Translations under genes and position numbers: made by a program | Notes under the pieces: generated by a model | What the model saw: only the letters and a program-made list of their open reading frames with translations | The model's database searches: none | Told to the model about the DNA's origin: nothing | Shown here: in pieces, positions 22,471 through 32,660 of the stretch | How the letters are laid out: each line of letters starts with the position of its first letter | Position numbering within the stretch: position 1 is the stretch's first letter | NCBI GenBank assembly: GCA_964035575.1 | Contig: OZ037913.1 | Location: forward strand, 1,178,001 to 1,242,000 | Reading direction: 5' to 3' | Source of the DNA: Rhynchopus sp. YZ270_cl-10 | Taxonomy: Eukaryota > Euglenozoa > Diplonemea > Diplonemida > Diplonemidae | Length of the DNA stretch: 64,000 nucleotides

Positions 22471-24208
22471 CAGAGATATGCAGCTTCTTGTGGCAGCGGG
22501 CATCTTTGGGGGGGACAGACCCCATTTTGCTGTTGAAACAACCAAACTCGCAGTCCATTTTTTTCACTCACGTATTTTCCCCTCGCCGTTATTTTTTTCG
22601 CGCGAAAATGCCTTTTTTGGCACATTTCAACCAATCCAACCCCGTGGTGACCTCTCTCAGTCAAACTTGTGGTCATTTTCTCCTTGTGACAGAATTTCCC
22701 CTTGCAGAATACCCTTGCAATTTGGGCAAGTTGCATTTTGCAACCGAAAATGCAACAGATTCAGGTAGAGGGGTGTTTGAAAAAAAAATGAGCTTAGTGA
22801 GGCCGCCAGCGTGCCACCGTGGACATGGAGGAGTACGTGATAGAATGTGCGACAGCAAGCAGGAGACTGGGGGGAGTATGTGCGAGTGTCGGAAGCTGTG
22901 GACCATGCGTCAACACCGCACAGAAGCATTCTGATACATGCAATGAAGTTGGCAGGAGATGCCACCAGGGGTCAGTCGGGTGTAGCCCCGTAATAATACC
23001 CTGTAAATAACCCCGTCCCAAAATCTCTCCGTCCCTCATTCGTGTGGTTTTCCTTCTAGTTTGTTTGGTATGATCTTGATAACAATAAAAATATAACTGG
23101 TACTCATCATAACCCCATTTTGCGTACTTGGTATTTTTTATATCAGGAGCACCAATATCAGTGTTTTTCGTTGAACGCAGCCAAATAGGGGTAAAAATCT
23201 GTTTGGCGCAAGGTGAAATAGGATTCAAGGGGAAATACTGGTATACAAGATCTGAACGTTGGCTTTCTTTTTGTCTAGTTTCTTAATACACTACGTGTTA
23301 GGAAACAAAAAACATACACCGTCTAGCAGCTCTCCGTGGTTCCCCCGTGGTTCTCCCGCGTTGTCTGTACCCCCTGCATCACACCAGGAATATAATCCCT
23401 TATTACGGAGCTTGATCTTGCACCTTACGTTCCCTAAACTTACGAAAAATATAAATGGCGCCGCAGGCGGAAAAAAAATAGGGTACGGTGTAAAAATGCT
23501 GGTTTACACCACACAGTCACTCAACAAACCCTTTTTTGCGGAGCAAAAAAGAAAAATGGCGCCGCAGGCAAAAAAAAAAATAAGGGGTACAGTACCTCTT
23601 CGAGCGCAGCGAGCAGAAAATTTTTGTTACCACAGGGAAAAAGTCACTTTTTTCCCGCCATTGTTACAACAAAAAAATTTTTTCCTCGGATTTCGATCGG
23701 GACCCCCCCCCAACCTTAGGCAGAAAAACACTTTTTCCCGCCATTGTTACAAAAAAAAAGTTTTTTCCCGGATTTTGGCCTGACCCACCCCCCCCCTTTT
23801 TATTGTTACTTTGTAACATTAAATGGAAAAACGAGCCTTCCCTTACACGTAGTGTTATCAGGGGTTAAGTTAGCTTTATTCCACAGTTAAATAAAGTATA
23901 CGAAGGATTTGGCACTTTTAGCGTGATTCTTTTTAATGATAATTTCACGCCGTGTTTTTTTCGCAAATAAAAACCACGCTAATTGAACTTTATTTCACGC
24001 ATTTTCACTTTTTTTCACTGCAATTCCTTAGGAGCGTGATTTTATTTTTGTTTTTTTCACGCTAAAACACAGGCCTTTTGCTAACCATCATGCCATCATG
24101 CCACGTTTTTGGGCGTTTTTTATTTTTTTTTTCCATCATGCCACCATCATGCCACGGGGGGTGGTGGGGCAAGGCTTTCGCTATCCATCACCTGGGGATT
24201 TCCCCCCA

Positions 24209-24495
24209 GATGGCATGATGGCATGATGGCATGATGGCATGATGGCATGATGGCATGATGGCATGATGGCATGATGGCATGATGGCATGATGGCATGATG
24301 GCATGATGGCATGATGGCATGATGGCATGATGGCATGATGGCATGATGGCATGATGGCATGATGGCATGATGGCATGATGGCATGATGGCATGATGGCAT
24401 GATGGCATGATGGCATGATGGCATGATGGCATGATGGCATGATGGCATGATGGCATGATGGCATGATGGCATGATGGCATGATGGCATGATGGCA
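24209..24495. repeat. Octamer tandem array GATGGCAT, about 36 units
   Basis: 287 bp of perfect 8-bp units inside Q. Short runs of the complementary CATCATGCCA lie just to the left (about 24090-24155). It is the only long array in the island without a GTAC core. Confidence 0.95.
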
Positions 24496-24851
24496 CCTTA
24501 AAATTTTTCTGCTCGCTGCGCTCGCGGAGGTATACTTCAAAAAAATTTCCGCTCGCTTCGCTCGCGCTGTACGCCATTTTCTTCCTGCCTACGGTGCCAT
24601 TTTACAATGTCTAAGGGGATTCCCTTGCATTTTGCAGTCAAAAATGAAACTTGACCCAAGCTGCAAAAATTTGACCATTTTTAGTTCAAAGTGACCCAAC
24701 CATTGCAACAGCCCCTGCTTCTGGAAGACGTATTGATTTTGTACGGTTAGTGTACGTAAGGCGCAAGACCAAGCGCCGTTAATAAAGGATTAGATTCCGT
24801 TTTTTTGTTATCTCGCAAAGCTGACCCTTCGCCTCTCCACCCTGTGGCTGG

Positions 24852-24910
24852 CAGGGAGGCGCGCGCGAAGCGCGCGACGACCGCTTTCACCAGGTGGGAA
24901 AGCTCGGAAT
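24852..24910 (+). repeat. GCGCGCGAAGCGCGC hairpin motif, copy 1
   Basis: CAGGGAGGC followed by a GC-only stem capped by GAAG, then GACGACCGCTTT and GGGAAAGCTCGGAATG. Copies lie at 31372-31430 and 40335-40400, all on the + strand, the last one outside the island. Confidence 0.8.
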
Positions 24911-25149
24911 GTACTTTTTTTCCAGGAAATTATTTTTTTTTGACCATCATGCCATTCAGGGGGAAAATCCCAAAGTTAGCAAAAGGCCTGGCTAAAACAG
25001 GGGTTTTTTTTGGCGATAACTTCACGCTAAATTTTGGTACATCCTGCACCACCACCCGCCTAAAAATTGAAAATTGCGATTTTTTTTTGCACTTTTCCCA
25101 TTTTTTTTTGACACACGCAACATGCCGAAGGATCTAAGACGCAAACGGT

Positions 25150-25490
25150 CCTCCGACAAGAGATGGACGAGCACTACAGTGGTTTTGTTGAAGGACTAGC
25201 ATCGTCGACACCGTACATCCGTGAATGGGACCGCTTTTTAAAGGAAGCCCAACGGTAAGCCCACGGAAGCCGACTTTTTTTTGTGCATAGTGCATCAAAT
25301 CGTTGTCGTAATGGACAGCGTTCAGTAAGCTGAGCAGCATATTGGTGAGGGAGTATGGGGTGCAACTGCAAGACCAGTTTCCGCAGGCTCGTGTGTCTCT
25401 TGAAGCAACACGAGACCGGCTACCGACACGACAGTCCAAGACACTCCTCACTTACGAAACAAGAAATCGACTCCTTCATTACCTATGAAG
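25150..25490 (+). CDS. Unrecognised coding-like region, possibly two exons
   Basis: Two protein-like stretches, about 25150-25254 (EMDEHYSGFVEGLASS..) and 25326-25490 (LVREYGVQLQDQFPQARVSL..). They are separated by a candidate intron, 25255-25325, that starts GTAAGC and ends TTCAG and keeps the frame. The composition is clearly unlike the surrounding repeats. I do not recognise a domain, and the start codon and true 5' end are not visible. It lies in the loop of Q, so it could be cargo of the element or a captured gene piece. Confidence 0.35.
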
Positions 25491-26072
25491 GCGAAGGACA
25501 CACCACCCCCTTACTTCATTGTGAGGAAGGCGGTGCTGACATGATATTCTGTGATGGGCGGGGATCTTCTGAATGTCTCTCGCTCTTGCACGATAGCCAT
25601 TTCCCGACCTCCCGCTAGCACCCGGGCCCAGTTTACCGGGTTTTTGCAGGTTCCCCCGCGGGAGGGTAACAGGGCTGGAGGGACCCTCCAGCCTTTTTTA
25701 GCCTCCCTCCAGCCCCTCAGGTACGCCAGCCCCCCCCCAGCGGGAGTCCCGCTAGCCTAGCTAGGGGTCCCGTGGGATTCCCGGTAGCGCTGGCGGGAGG
25801 GTAAGGAAAGCTACCTGGAGGGACACATACTCGTTAGTTATTGCACAATAAATGAGTCACGCTAAAAGTGCCAAATCCTTTCGTATACTTTATTTAACCA
25901 CGGGTTGCCTACGATCGTAGTACGATCGTTTACGATCGTACCAAAAAACGATCGTAACGATCGTAAAATATCGTACTACGATCAACTACGATCGTACTAC
26001 GATCGTAAACGATCGTAGTACGATCGTAGTACGATCATTACGATCGTAGTACGATCGTAGTACGTTTGCCAA

Positions 26073-26246
26073 ACGAAATAACGAATATCGCTTGAAATAC
26101 CGTTCGATATTCCTTGCATGGTGTGCATGAAGCACACACAAGGTATATCAAACGATAATCAATCAGATAAAACGTTACATCATTGGAAAATTGTTGGCAC
26201 CGCCGCCCTGTCTTCGTATTTATTACGTCGACAGGCCAAACAACGT
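26073..26246. repeat. Right arm of inverted pair S
   Basis: Inverse of 21912-22090 with scattered substitutions and small indels. It lies just inside the TACGATCG run at R's left end. Confidence 0.85.
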
Positions 26247-26774
26247 TGGGCTCAGAAGAAGCAGTGCTAGACAGTCACTGGGGATCAACATGAGAACCAA
26301 CTCCCAACAACACAGGCTACCGAAGTAGCAGGTGGGGTGTTGCGGGTGTTTGGGGTGAAAGAAAATCGATTTTGGTAAGTTACAGCAGAAAATTCTTAAG
26401 TTTGCAATAGCGAGAAGGGTTACATTGCTCTTGCGAGCTGTGAACCGGTAAGGTTGAGAAGGGTGACACGGCATACAAGTACAAGTACAAGTAAGACGTA
26501 CCTTCTGCAAAGGCTGAATTCGCAATTCTAAGGGATATGAATTCAGCCCCCACTGTTTTTTTGAGATGATCATTCCATGGTATACTAAGCGTTCCCGAAG
26601 AATGAATCACCCCCTCCTCGTTCATGCAAACTCAAGAAAATTCTGAAGTAACTACAACCTGGCGTGCGGGTACAGATGCATTGCTTTGTTCTTTCCTCAA
26701 AGTCATGTGTGATCTCTCGGGTCTGTACTAAAGTCAGTGTTTAGATAAGCATCCACTTGACTCGTTCTAACAAC

Positions 26775-27003
26775 CGTTGAAATCTAGAACAAAACAACAC
26801 ACTGCCCCTTCTCACACCAAGCCGCCATGCTTCAAGAGCATGCCCTGGGCAAAAATTACTGTGACAAAAATTAGTATTCTGGGGGAACGCAATATTTTCT
26901 TGTGTCTAGTCCTCCGCAAGCAGAGGACAGACTTTCCGGATCCCGAAGTCGAATTTCTTGCACTAGCTATGCTCCCTGGGTTAAATGGCTATAGCAGTGA
27001 CTG
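26775..27003 (+). repeat. Dispersed repeat L, copy 3, partial
   Basis: Matches 18690-18955 in the same orientation, with an internal deletion of about 45 bp after the AAAATTACT stretch. It lies inside R. Confidence 0.85.
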
Positions 27004-27293
27004 ACTAAGAGTTTCATAATAATTAGGGTGGTCTGGGGTGGGTTAATGGAAAAGTTGGTATATAAACCCGACTTTTACGATCGCCACCTGGTTTTGAAAT
27101 AATTGCACCAGCTCTTCCGTGGGCACTGCTTCGCTGTCACGATGAAGGGTCGTCGGTTCGGGTACCTGATAAGAGAAATTGAATGTAAAAGTAGAGACTA
27201 CAACAAAAAAACAAACAAACAAGAAGCCGCTCCGTACCCCACGTAAAAGTGACATTTTTGTTGACAAAAAAAAAAAAAAAACGTGCCCGTCTA

Positions 27294-27716
27294 GGTGTCG
27301 ATAGCATCGCTGTTATCAGGTCACAGCTGTCAAGGTCCGTCCGATGGCTCGCTGACGCGGCATGGGGAACTGCACCACTCGATGCCTACGGCCCTAGCAT
27401 ATCAGCTAGAGCATCTAGGTGGTCTTCACCTCCAACCTCCTCTGCTGGCACATCGGAGGGTGACATGATCGACGACGTCCTCGCAGCGGGAGATCGGCCT
27501 GCCGCGAATGACGTGCCGCCTGCTGAGGGTGACCCTGAGCCCAACCGTATTTTAAAACTAAAGCGTTCTGTTTCTCCCCCCTCCCGTAAACAGAATCCAT
27601 CAACACGTTCTTCAAAAAGAAAACGCTCGTCTTCCCCCAGAGCATGCGACAAAACTGCCAAAAAACGGAAGAAATCCGTCATCAATGCCCCCCTCCGCCC
27701 CGCCACCCCCATCTGA
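27294..27716 (+). CDS. Unrecognised Ser/Lys/Arg-rich coding-like frame inside R
   Basis: About 140 codons following an A-run. The first half is a mixed, protein-like stretch (SRSVRWLADAAWG, DMIDDVLAAGDRPAAND). The second half is rich in Ser, Pro, Arg and Lys (KLKRSVSPPSRKQN, SSKRKRSSSPRAC, KKRKKS), resembling a nuclear-localisation or nucleic-acid-binding tail. No start codon lies close to the protein-like part, so an upstream exon is possible, and the 3' limit is uncertain. It could be the product of element R or a captured host fragment. No catalytic motif is seen. Confidence 0.4.
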   Translation, partial: GVDSIAVIRSQLSRSVRWLADAAWGTAPLDAYGPSISARASRWSSPPTSSAGTSEGDMIDDVLAAGDRPAANDVPPAEGDPEPNRILKLKRSVSPPSRKQNPSTRSSKRKRSSSPRACDKTAKKRKKSVINAPLRPATPI

Positions 27717-28904
27717 TGATGGCCCGGTGGGTAGTAGTATCAGCGACATCAGTGTGACATCTGCCACACAAGAGAGATCATCGCGCTCGTCTGCGGTGAC
27801 ATAAAAATGTTTAGTATAGTGGAGCACACTCTAGGGTGGCTACACTAATACAACCAAGTTTTCAAAAAAAAAAAAAAATAGCGGACATGTCGAAAAGGGA
27901 GAAAACCGGGGGGTTAAAAACATACCTTGCACTCGGCCCACTCTCCAGGTACAAAGAACATCACTGCACGACAAACCCACTACTACAATAGAAAATAACT
28001 ATTTTTTACCGAACAGAAAGGTCGTTTTATTGATGAGTGTTTTCTGAGTGCACACTCAGTGGGGACAAAATGCAACACTTCAAGGCATGCAATACTCCAA
28101 GGAATTTGCTAAGGAAAAGTCGATATTGTGGGCCCCTGTAGTAGTGCATATAGTTACCCCCAGATCGTCAAAACACCCGATTTTTGCGTTTTTTTGCACT
28201 TTTTGGTGCCCAAAAACCCAACTCAGGGGTCGAAATTTTCCCGAAAAAAAAAATTTTTTTTTTGAGATTTTTTGATTTTTTGACAAGGCGCTGGCCCATA
28301 CAAAATGCACTGGTGGTACAGAAAATGACTGGGGAATTAACTCTAGATGCTCAAAACAGCCCAATTCTTGCTTTTTTTGACTTTTTGGTCCCAGAAGGGT
28401 ACCTAGGGTGTAGTGAGCAGGCCTCAAAAACACTTGTGAAAAAAAAAAAATTGGGATTTTTTTTTTTGAGATTTTTTCAAAAATCGACTTGTTTTTGGTA
28501 AAAATCACGAAATTTTGGGTTCGCGGAACCGCGTTTTAGACCCCCCTAGATGCTCAAAAGTGCCAAATTTTGCTTTTAATGGCCTCAAATCGTCGAAATT
28601 AGCCCAATATAGGGGCAAAAAAAAAAAATTCGAGGGTCTAGGTATGGAGAGCGAGCACCTTAGAAGGAAGATCGTACGATCGTACTACGATCGTACTACG
28701 ATCGTACTACGATCATTACGATCGTACTACGATCGTTACGATCGTAGTACGATCGTACGATCATAATACGATCGTAAGTACGATCGTACTACGATCGTAC
28801 TTTGATCGTAGTACGATCGTAGTGCGATCAAAAAAGAGCTGCGATCGTAAGAGATCGTACTACGATCGTAGGCAACCCGTGTTTAACGTGAAATAAAATT
28901 ACGT

Positions 28905-29068
28905 ATTCAACGCCTTTTAGCGAATTTTTTTGCGATACTTCACTTATTTTTTTCCCAGGCTCGTGGATTCAATTTGCCTCGCTTCGCTCGGCAAATTAAC
29001 TACCACTCGCCTGGGAAAAAAATGCGTGAAGTTATCGCAAAAAAAAACCACGCTAAAAGGCGTTGAAT
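28905..29068. repeat. Palindrome P with inner hairpin
   Basis: ATTCAACGCCTTTTAGCG..CTTCAC on the left pairs with GTGAAG..CGCTAAAAGGCGTTGAAT on the right. The centre holds CCCAGG/CCTGGG and an AATTTGCC..GGCAAATT stem capped by TCGCTTCGCTC. Confidence 0.85.
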
Positions 29069-29165
29069 AAATAGTTATTTTTTTTTTTTTTTTTTTTCAG
29101 ATTCATGGTGTGGCCCGAAACCCGGTTTTTGGGGCACTGGGGGGGGGGGCTAATAAAGTATACGG

Positions 29166-29402
29166 TGGTGCTATCCGGGGGGCGGCGTTTCACAAAGTTT
29201 CACAAATTTTCACAAAATATCACACAATTTCAATCCTATGCACAACGTGTCGCAACGTTTCACAACTTTGCACAACTTTTCACAACGTTTCACAACTTTT
29301 CACAACTATATGTTGTGAAAAGTTGTGAAACGTTGTGAAAAGTTGTGATTTTGATTGAAATTTTGTGAAACTTTGTGAAACGCCGCCCCCCGGATAGCAC
29401 CA
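29166..29402. mobile_element. Element O, 237 bp, TIR element with TATACGG duplication
   Basis: The ends are TGGTGCTATCCGGGGGGCGG and its complement, continuing into CGTTTCACAAAGTTTCAC. TATACGG stands immediately outside both ends (29159-29165 and 29403-29409). The interior is entirely CACAACTTTTCACAACG-like repeats in inverted order. The ends match those of the element at 30436 (TGGTGCT..CCGGGGGG), so both belong to one family. Confidence 0.88.
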
Positions 29403-29409
29403 TATACGG

Positions 29410-30250
29410 TGCTAATAAAGTATACGGGGGTAATAAAGTATACGGTGCGGAAACCCATTTTGAGCGTGGAAATCTGTGAAATAAAGTATACGGTTTTTGT
29501 GTACATTTTTCTTACTAAAAAATTTTTTCAGCAAGTTTTGCACAAAAAATCGAAAAAAAAAATTTTTGATTTCGGTGGTCCGGATTCTGTGCGTGCTGTG
29601 ATGGGGTCACTTTGTGCTGAGAAACGAGTATTTTTGACCTAAAACGCGTGTATCAGTTTTTACACGATTGGTGCTGATGGGGTTCAGATTTGTGAAAATT
29701 TAAGTCACCAAAAAATTGTTCATTTTTCCACATTGACCCCACCACTGGCTGGGATTGGCCCAAAAATGCCAATGGTGGTGTTTTCGCGAGGTTTCGGCCA
29801 CTAGAAACCCCAAAATAACAGTGATTTTTTTTTTTTTTCCCTTTTCGTTTTTTGGCCATTTAAGCAGTAATTCCCGCCGAATAAAGTATACGTATACTTT
29901 AATAGCTCCCCCCCAGTACATTAGAAGTACATTAGAAGTACATTTTTTTGACTTTATTTTAGGCGTGATTAAGGGAAAAAACTTTTTTTATAGGTGACTT
30001 TTTTTGGGGGGTCCGGGGGGGCGAAAAAATTTTTCGGCCCACAAAAAATCGAAAAAAAAATTTTTCTTTCCCGATTCTCCGGAGTCCGTGCGTGTTGTGG
30101 TGGGGTCATTTTGCGCTGAGAAATGAGTATTTTGTACCTAAAATGCATGTATCAGTTGTACAGGCTGTTTTCAGGTTGGTGCGGAGCCCCACCCCTCACC
30201 TTTCCCCCACAGAACTCTATTTTCAGATGACAATTTTCTTTTATTTTACT
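29410..30250. other. Repeat-rich spacer with ATAAAGTATACG sites
   Basis: Contains AATAAAGTATACGG several times (about 29413-29425, 29430-29442, 29480-29492 and, as a palindrome, 29880-29896). About 29515-29690 and 30015-30170 are diverged direct copies (ATCGAAAAAAAAATTTTT, then GTGCGTG..TGGGGTCA, then GCTGAGAAA.GAGTATTTT). ACATTAGAAGTACATTAGAAG lies at 29919-29939 and again at 31504-31524. No gene is seen. Confidence 0.5.
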
Positions 30251-30435
30251 GTAAAAGGAAGCATGCGGCATAGCGAAAGAAGAAAAGTAGCGTACCGTGC
30301 GCCTGCGGCGCAAGCTTGCACTCTTCCCATGTCGTAGTTTGGCTGTAAAATGTTCAATTGTAAGCGCATTTTTTTTTGAAATGTTGCGTACCGTGGCTTC
30401 GCCAGAAGCTTTCGTTTTTAGCGAAATACGTAAGT

Positions 30436-31118
30436 TGGTGCTTCCCGGGGGGTATGCATTTCACAAATTTTCAATTCAATTCACAACTTTTCACAACTAT
30501 TCACAACTTTTCACCACCCTTTTTTTCTTCGTTGGTGAAGCTTTTAAATGCCGGCATTTGCATTTCCGGAATCCGTCCGGCCAGTGGTGGGGTCAATTTG
30601 CCGAAATGGACAAGTTCTCGTCATTTCCGCACAGTACACAGGTACACAGGTACACAGGTACACAGGTACACAGGTACACAGGTACACAGGTACACAGGTA
30701 CACAGGTACACAGGTACACAGGTACACAGGTACACAGGTACACAGGTACACAGGTGCACAGGTGCACAGGTACACAGGTACACAGGTACACAGGTACACA
30801 GGTACACAGGTACACAGGTACACAGGTACACAGGTACACAGGTACACAGGTACACAGGTACACAGGTACACAGGTACACAGGTACACCACATCACGTTCT
30901 ATCTTGTGAATCCCAGCATACCCCTCAATGGGTGGGCCACCACCCAACCCAAAAAAAACCCCCCCCAAAAAAAAAAAATCAATTCACAACTTTTCACAAC
31001 TTTTCACAACTATTCGCACTTTTCACAACTTTTCACAATTTTTCACCAGCCTTCACAATTTTATAGCGGTTTTCGTGTTGTGAAAATTTGTGAAATGCAT
31101 ACCCCCCGGGAAGCACCA
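30436..31118. mobile_element. Element N, 683 bp, TIR element with 5-bp target duplication
   Basis: Perfect 38-bp terminal inverted repeats (30436-30473 and 31081-31118; ends TGGTGCTTCCCGGGGGGTAT). TAAGT duplicated outside both ends (30431-30435, 31119-31123). The unoccupied target is visible in repeat M at about 20826-20842, where TAAGT occurs once. Subterminal CACAACTTTTCACAAC repeats flank a GTGGTGGGGTCAA segment and an octamer array. It has no coding capacity, so it would be a non-autonomous (MITE-like or foldback) DNA element. Confidence 0.93.
30634..30887. repeat. Octamer tandem array GTACACAG, about 32 units
   Basis: 254 bp of 8-bp units, the reverse complement of the unit at 14885-15484. 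The right flank (ACCACATCACGTTCTATCTTG) is the inverted equivalent of that array's left flank. It lies in the centre of element N. Confidence 0.95.
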
Positions 31119-31371
31119 TAAGTATAATTTACGGAAAGTGACGTTAATAACGAACGACAGCGCCATTTTATGGCAACATTTTTCAGAAATGTTGCGTACC
31201 GTGGCTTCGCCTGGAACCTTTGGATGCCATGACCGCCTCTTCTTTTATAGATGCACTGAGGTTACTGATAAGAAGGCTGACACCCACTACGGCTTGTGGT
31301 TCACCGTCCCCACCCGCCTTTCACGATTTTGTGCATCAGAGGCGAGAAAGAGCCTCACCTTCCTGCACTAG

Positions 31372-31430
31372 CAGGGAGTCGTGCGCGCAAAGCGCGCGCA
31401 GCGACCGCTTTTTGCGGGGGGAAAGCTCGG
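31372..31430 (+). repeat. GCGCGCGAAGCGCGC hairpin motif, copy 2
   Basis: Diverged copy (GCAAAGCGCGCGC stem) of 24852-24910, followed by GCGACCGCTTT and GGGGAAAGCTCGG. Confidence 0.7.
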
Positions 31431-32009
31431 GACCCTTTTATGTGCACACTGACTATGTCAGTATGGGTGGGAAAAAATTTTTTACCCCCCTTTTTTTACC
31501 ATACATTAGAAGTACATTAGAAGTACATTTTTTTGACTTTATTTTGGGGCGGGCCACACCAATGATTCCAATTTTTTTTTTTTTTTTGAAAAACCCGAAA
31601 ACCCGAAAACCGGGTTTTGAAAACCCAGAAACCCGCCCTAACTTAACCCCTGAGTGTTATTAGAAACTCGAGTAATAAAGCCAACGTTTAATCGCCTGAT
31701 ACCGACTATTTTCTCCTCCCCTTTAAAAATCACTTGCGCCAAAATTCAGATCTCATACACTGCTTTTGGCTGCGTTCAACGAAAATAATCTTCCCCCCTT
31801 TTTCTAGTCGAGTAATCAAGATCAGTTGGCGACTGTATGAGTCGAGTTTTAGGGAAATTTTCATATTGGAACCGAAACTTTGGGGAACCGGTCATTTCGG
31901 AACCGGGAACTGGTCCCGGGAACCATACGGGGGGAACCGGTTCCCTGGTTCCCCTGGCGCTCACCAGCACCACGTAGGATTGGGACGAAAACCTGGGGGT
32001 GGAACACTT

Positions 32010-32450
32010 AGTTAGTCACTGCTATTGCCATTAACCCAGGGAGCATAGCTAGTGCAAAAAAATTGACTTTGGAAACCTTCCGGAAAGTCTGTCCTCTGCT
32101 TTCGGAGGACTAGGCACAAGAAAATATTGTTTGTTCCCCCAGAAAATCAGTGCACAATTCACACTCCTTGTGGGTCTTGTTGCCTTTTTTGTCAACAGTA
32201 ATTTTGGTCCAGGCATGCTCTTGAAGCATGACAATTTAGTGTGTATGGGCAGGGTGTTGTTTTGTTCTGAATTCTCTTTGTTATAACATCTAAGTCAATC
32301 GCGGGTGGTGGTTTGTGTTGGTGGTTTGTGTAGCGGGAGGCACTCTTTTTAATAAACTTCCTGCAGCTGATATGCACTGTTATTTCTTCGGATTTATCAT
32401 CATACAGCGTAACATAGTGGATTCGCCTGGTCGACACAACTTTTGATAGA
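32010..32450 (-). repeat. Dispersed repeat L, copy 2, inverted
   Basis: Near-full-length inverse of 18500-18955, with an extra GTTGGTGGTTTGTG duplication near 32315-32330. Its right edge runs straight into the GTACGT array. Confidence 0.88.
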
Positions 32451-32457
32451 GATGGGA

Positions 32458-32660
32458 TATGTACGTGTACGTGTACGTGTACGTGTACGTGTACGTGTAC
32501 GTGTACGTGTACGTGTACGTGTACGTGTACGTGTACGTGTACGTGTACGTGTACGTGTACGTGTACGTGTACGTGTACGTGTACGTGTACGTGTACGTGT
32601 CCTGTGTACGTGTCCTGTGTACGTGTCCTGTGTACGTGTCCTGTGTACGTGTCCTGTGTA
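32458..32660. repeat. Hexamer array GTACGT, then 13-mer array
   Basis: About 24 units of GTACGT (32458-32600) are followed by about five units of GTACGTGTCCTGT (to about 32660). It adjoins the L repeat. Confidence 0.95.

Larger units (their letters stand above)
25899..28881. mobile_element. Element R, 2983 bp, with TIRs and TTTAAC target duplication
   Basis: The ends are CACGGGTTGCCTACGATCG and its exact complement (29 bp perfect), continuing into TACGATCG-rich runs (25910-26066 and 28672-28868). The direct repeat TTTAAC lies immediately outside both ends (25893-25898 and 28882-28887), as expected for a 6-bp target-site duplication. The interior contains one S arm, one L copy, a coding-like frame at 27294-27716 and A/T-rich non-coding DNA. 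The family is not recognised. Confidence 0.78.
23862..29068. mobile_element. Element Q, terminal inverted repeats with AATAAAGTATACG, right end split by R
   Basis: TAAATAAAGTATACGAAGG..GGCACTTTTAGCGTGA at 23888-23925 pairs with 25857-25896. The pairing appears to resume beyond element R: the left TTTATTCCACAGTTAA resembles the inverse of 28882-28900 (TTTAACGTGAAATAAA). R therefore sits inside Q's right terminal repeat. Inside Q are the GATGGCAT array, an inverted pair of GCTCGCTGCGCTCG-type stems, and a coding-like region at 25150-25490. The outer limits are uncertain; a separate palindrome, P (28905-29068), abuts the right side. Confidence 0.55.
30255..31257 (+). repeat. Dispersed repeat M, copy interrupted by element N
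   Basis: Same sequence as 20655-20946, but split after AAATACGTAAGT. The left part is 30255-30435 and the right part 31119-31257 (TAAGTATAATTTACGG to TTTATAGATG). The break coincides exactly with the ends of element N. Confidence 0.88.

Noticed and set aside
24209-24495. Tandem arrays considered as CRISPR
   Set aside because: Units are contiguous with no spacers, and the window is eukaryotic.
31220-31663. 147-codon + strand frame near 31.2 kb
   Set aside because: It runs through repeat M, the GC hairpin motif and T-rich DNA; no consistent coding character.
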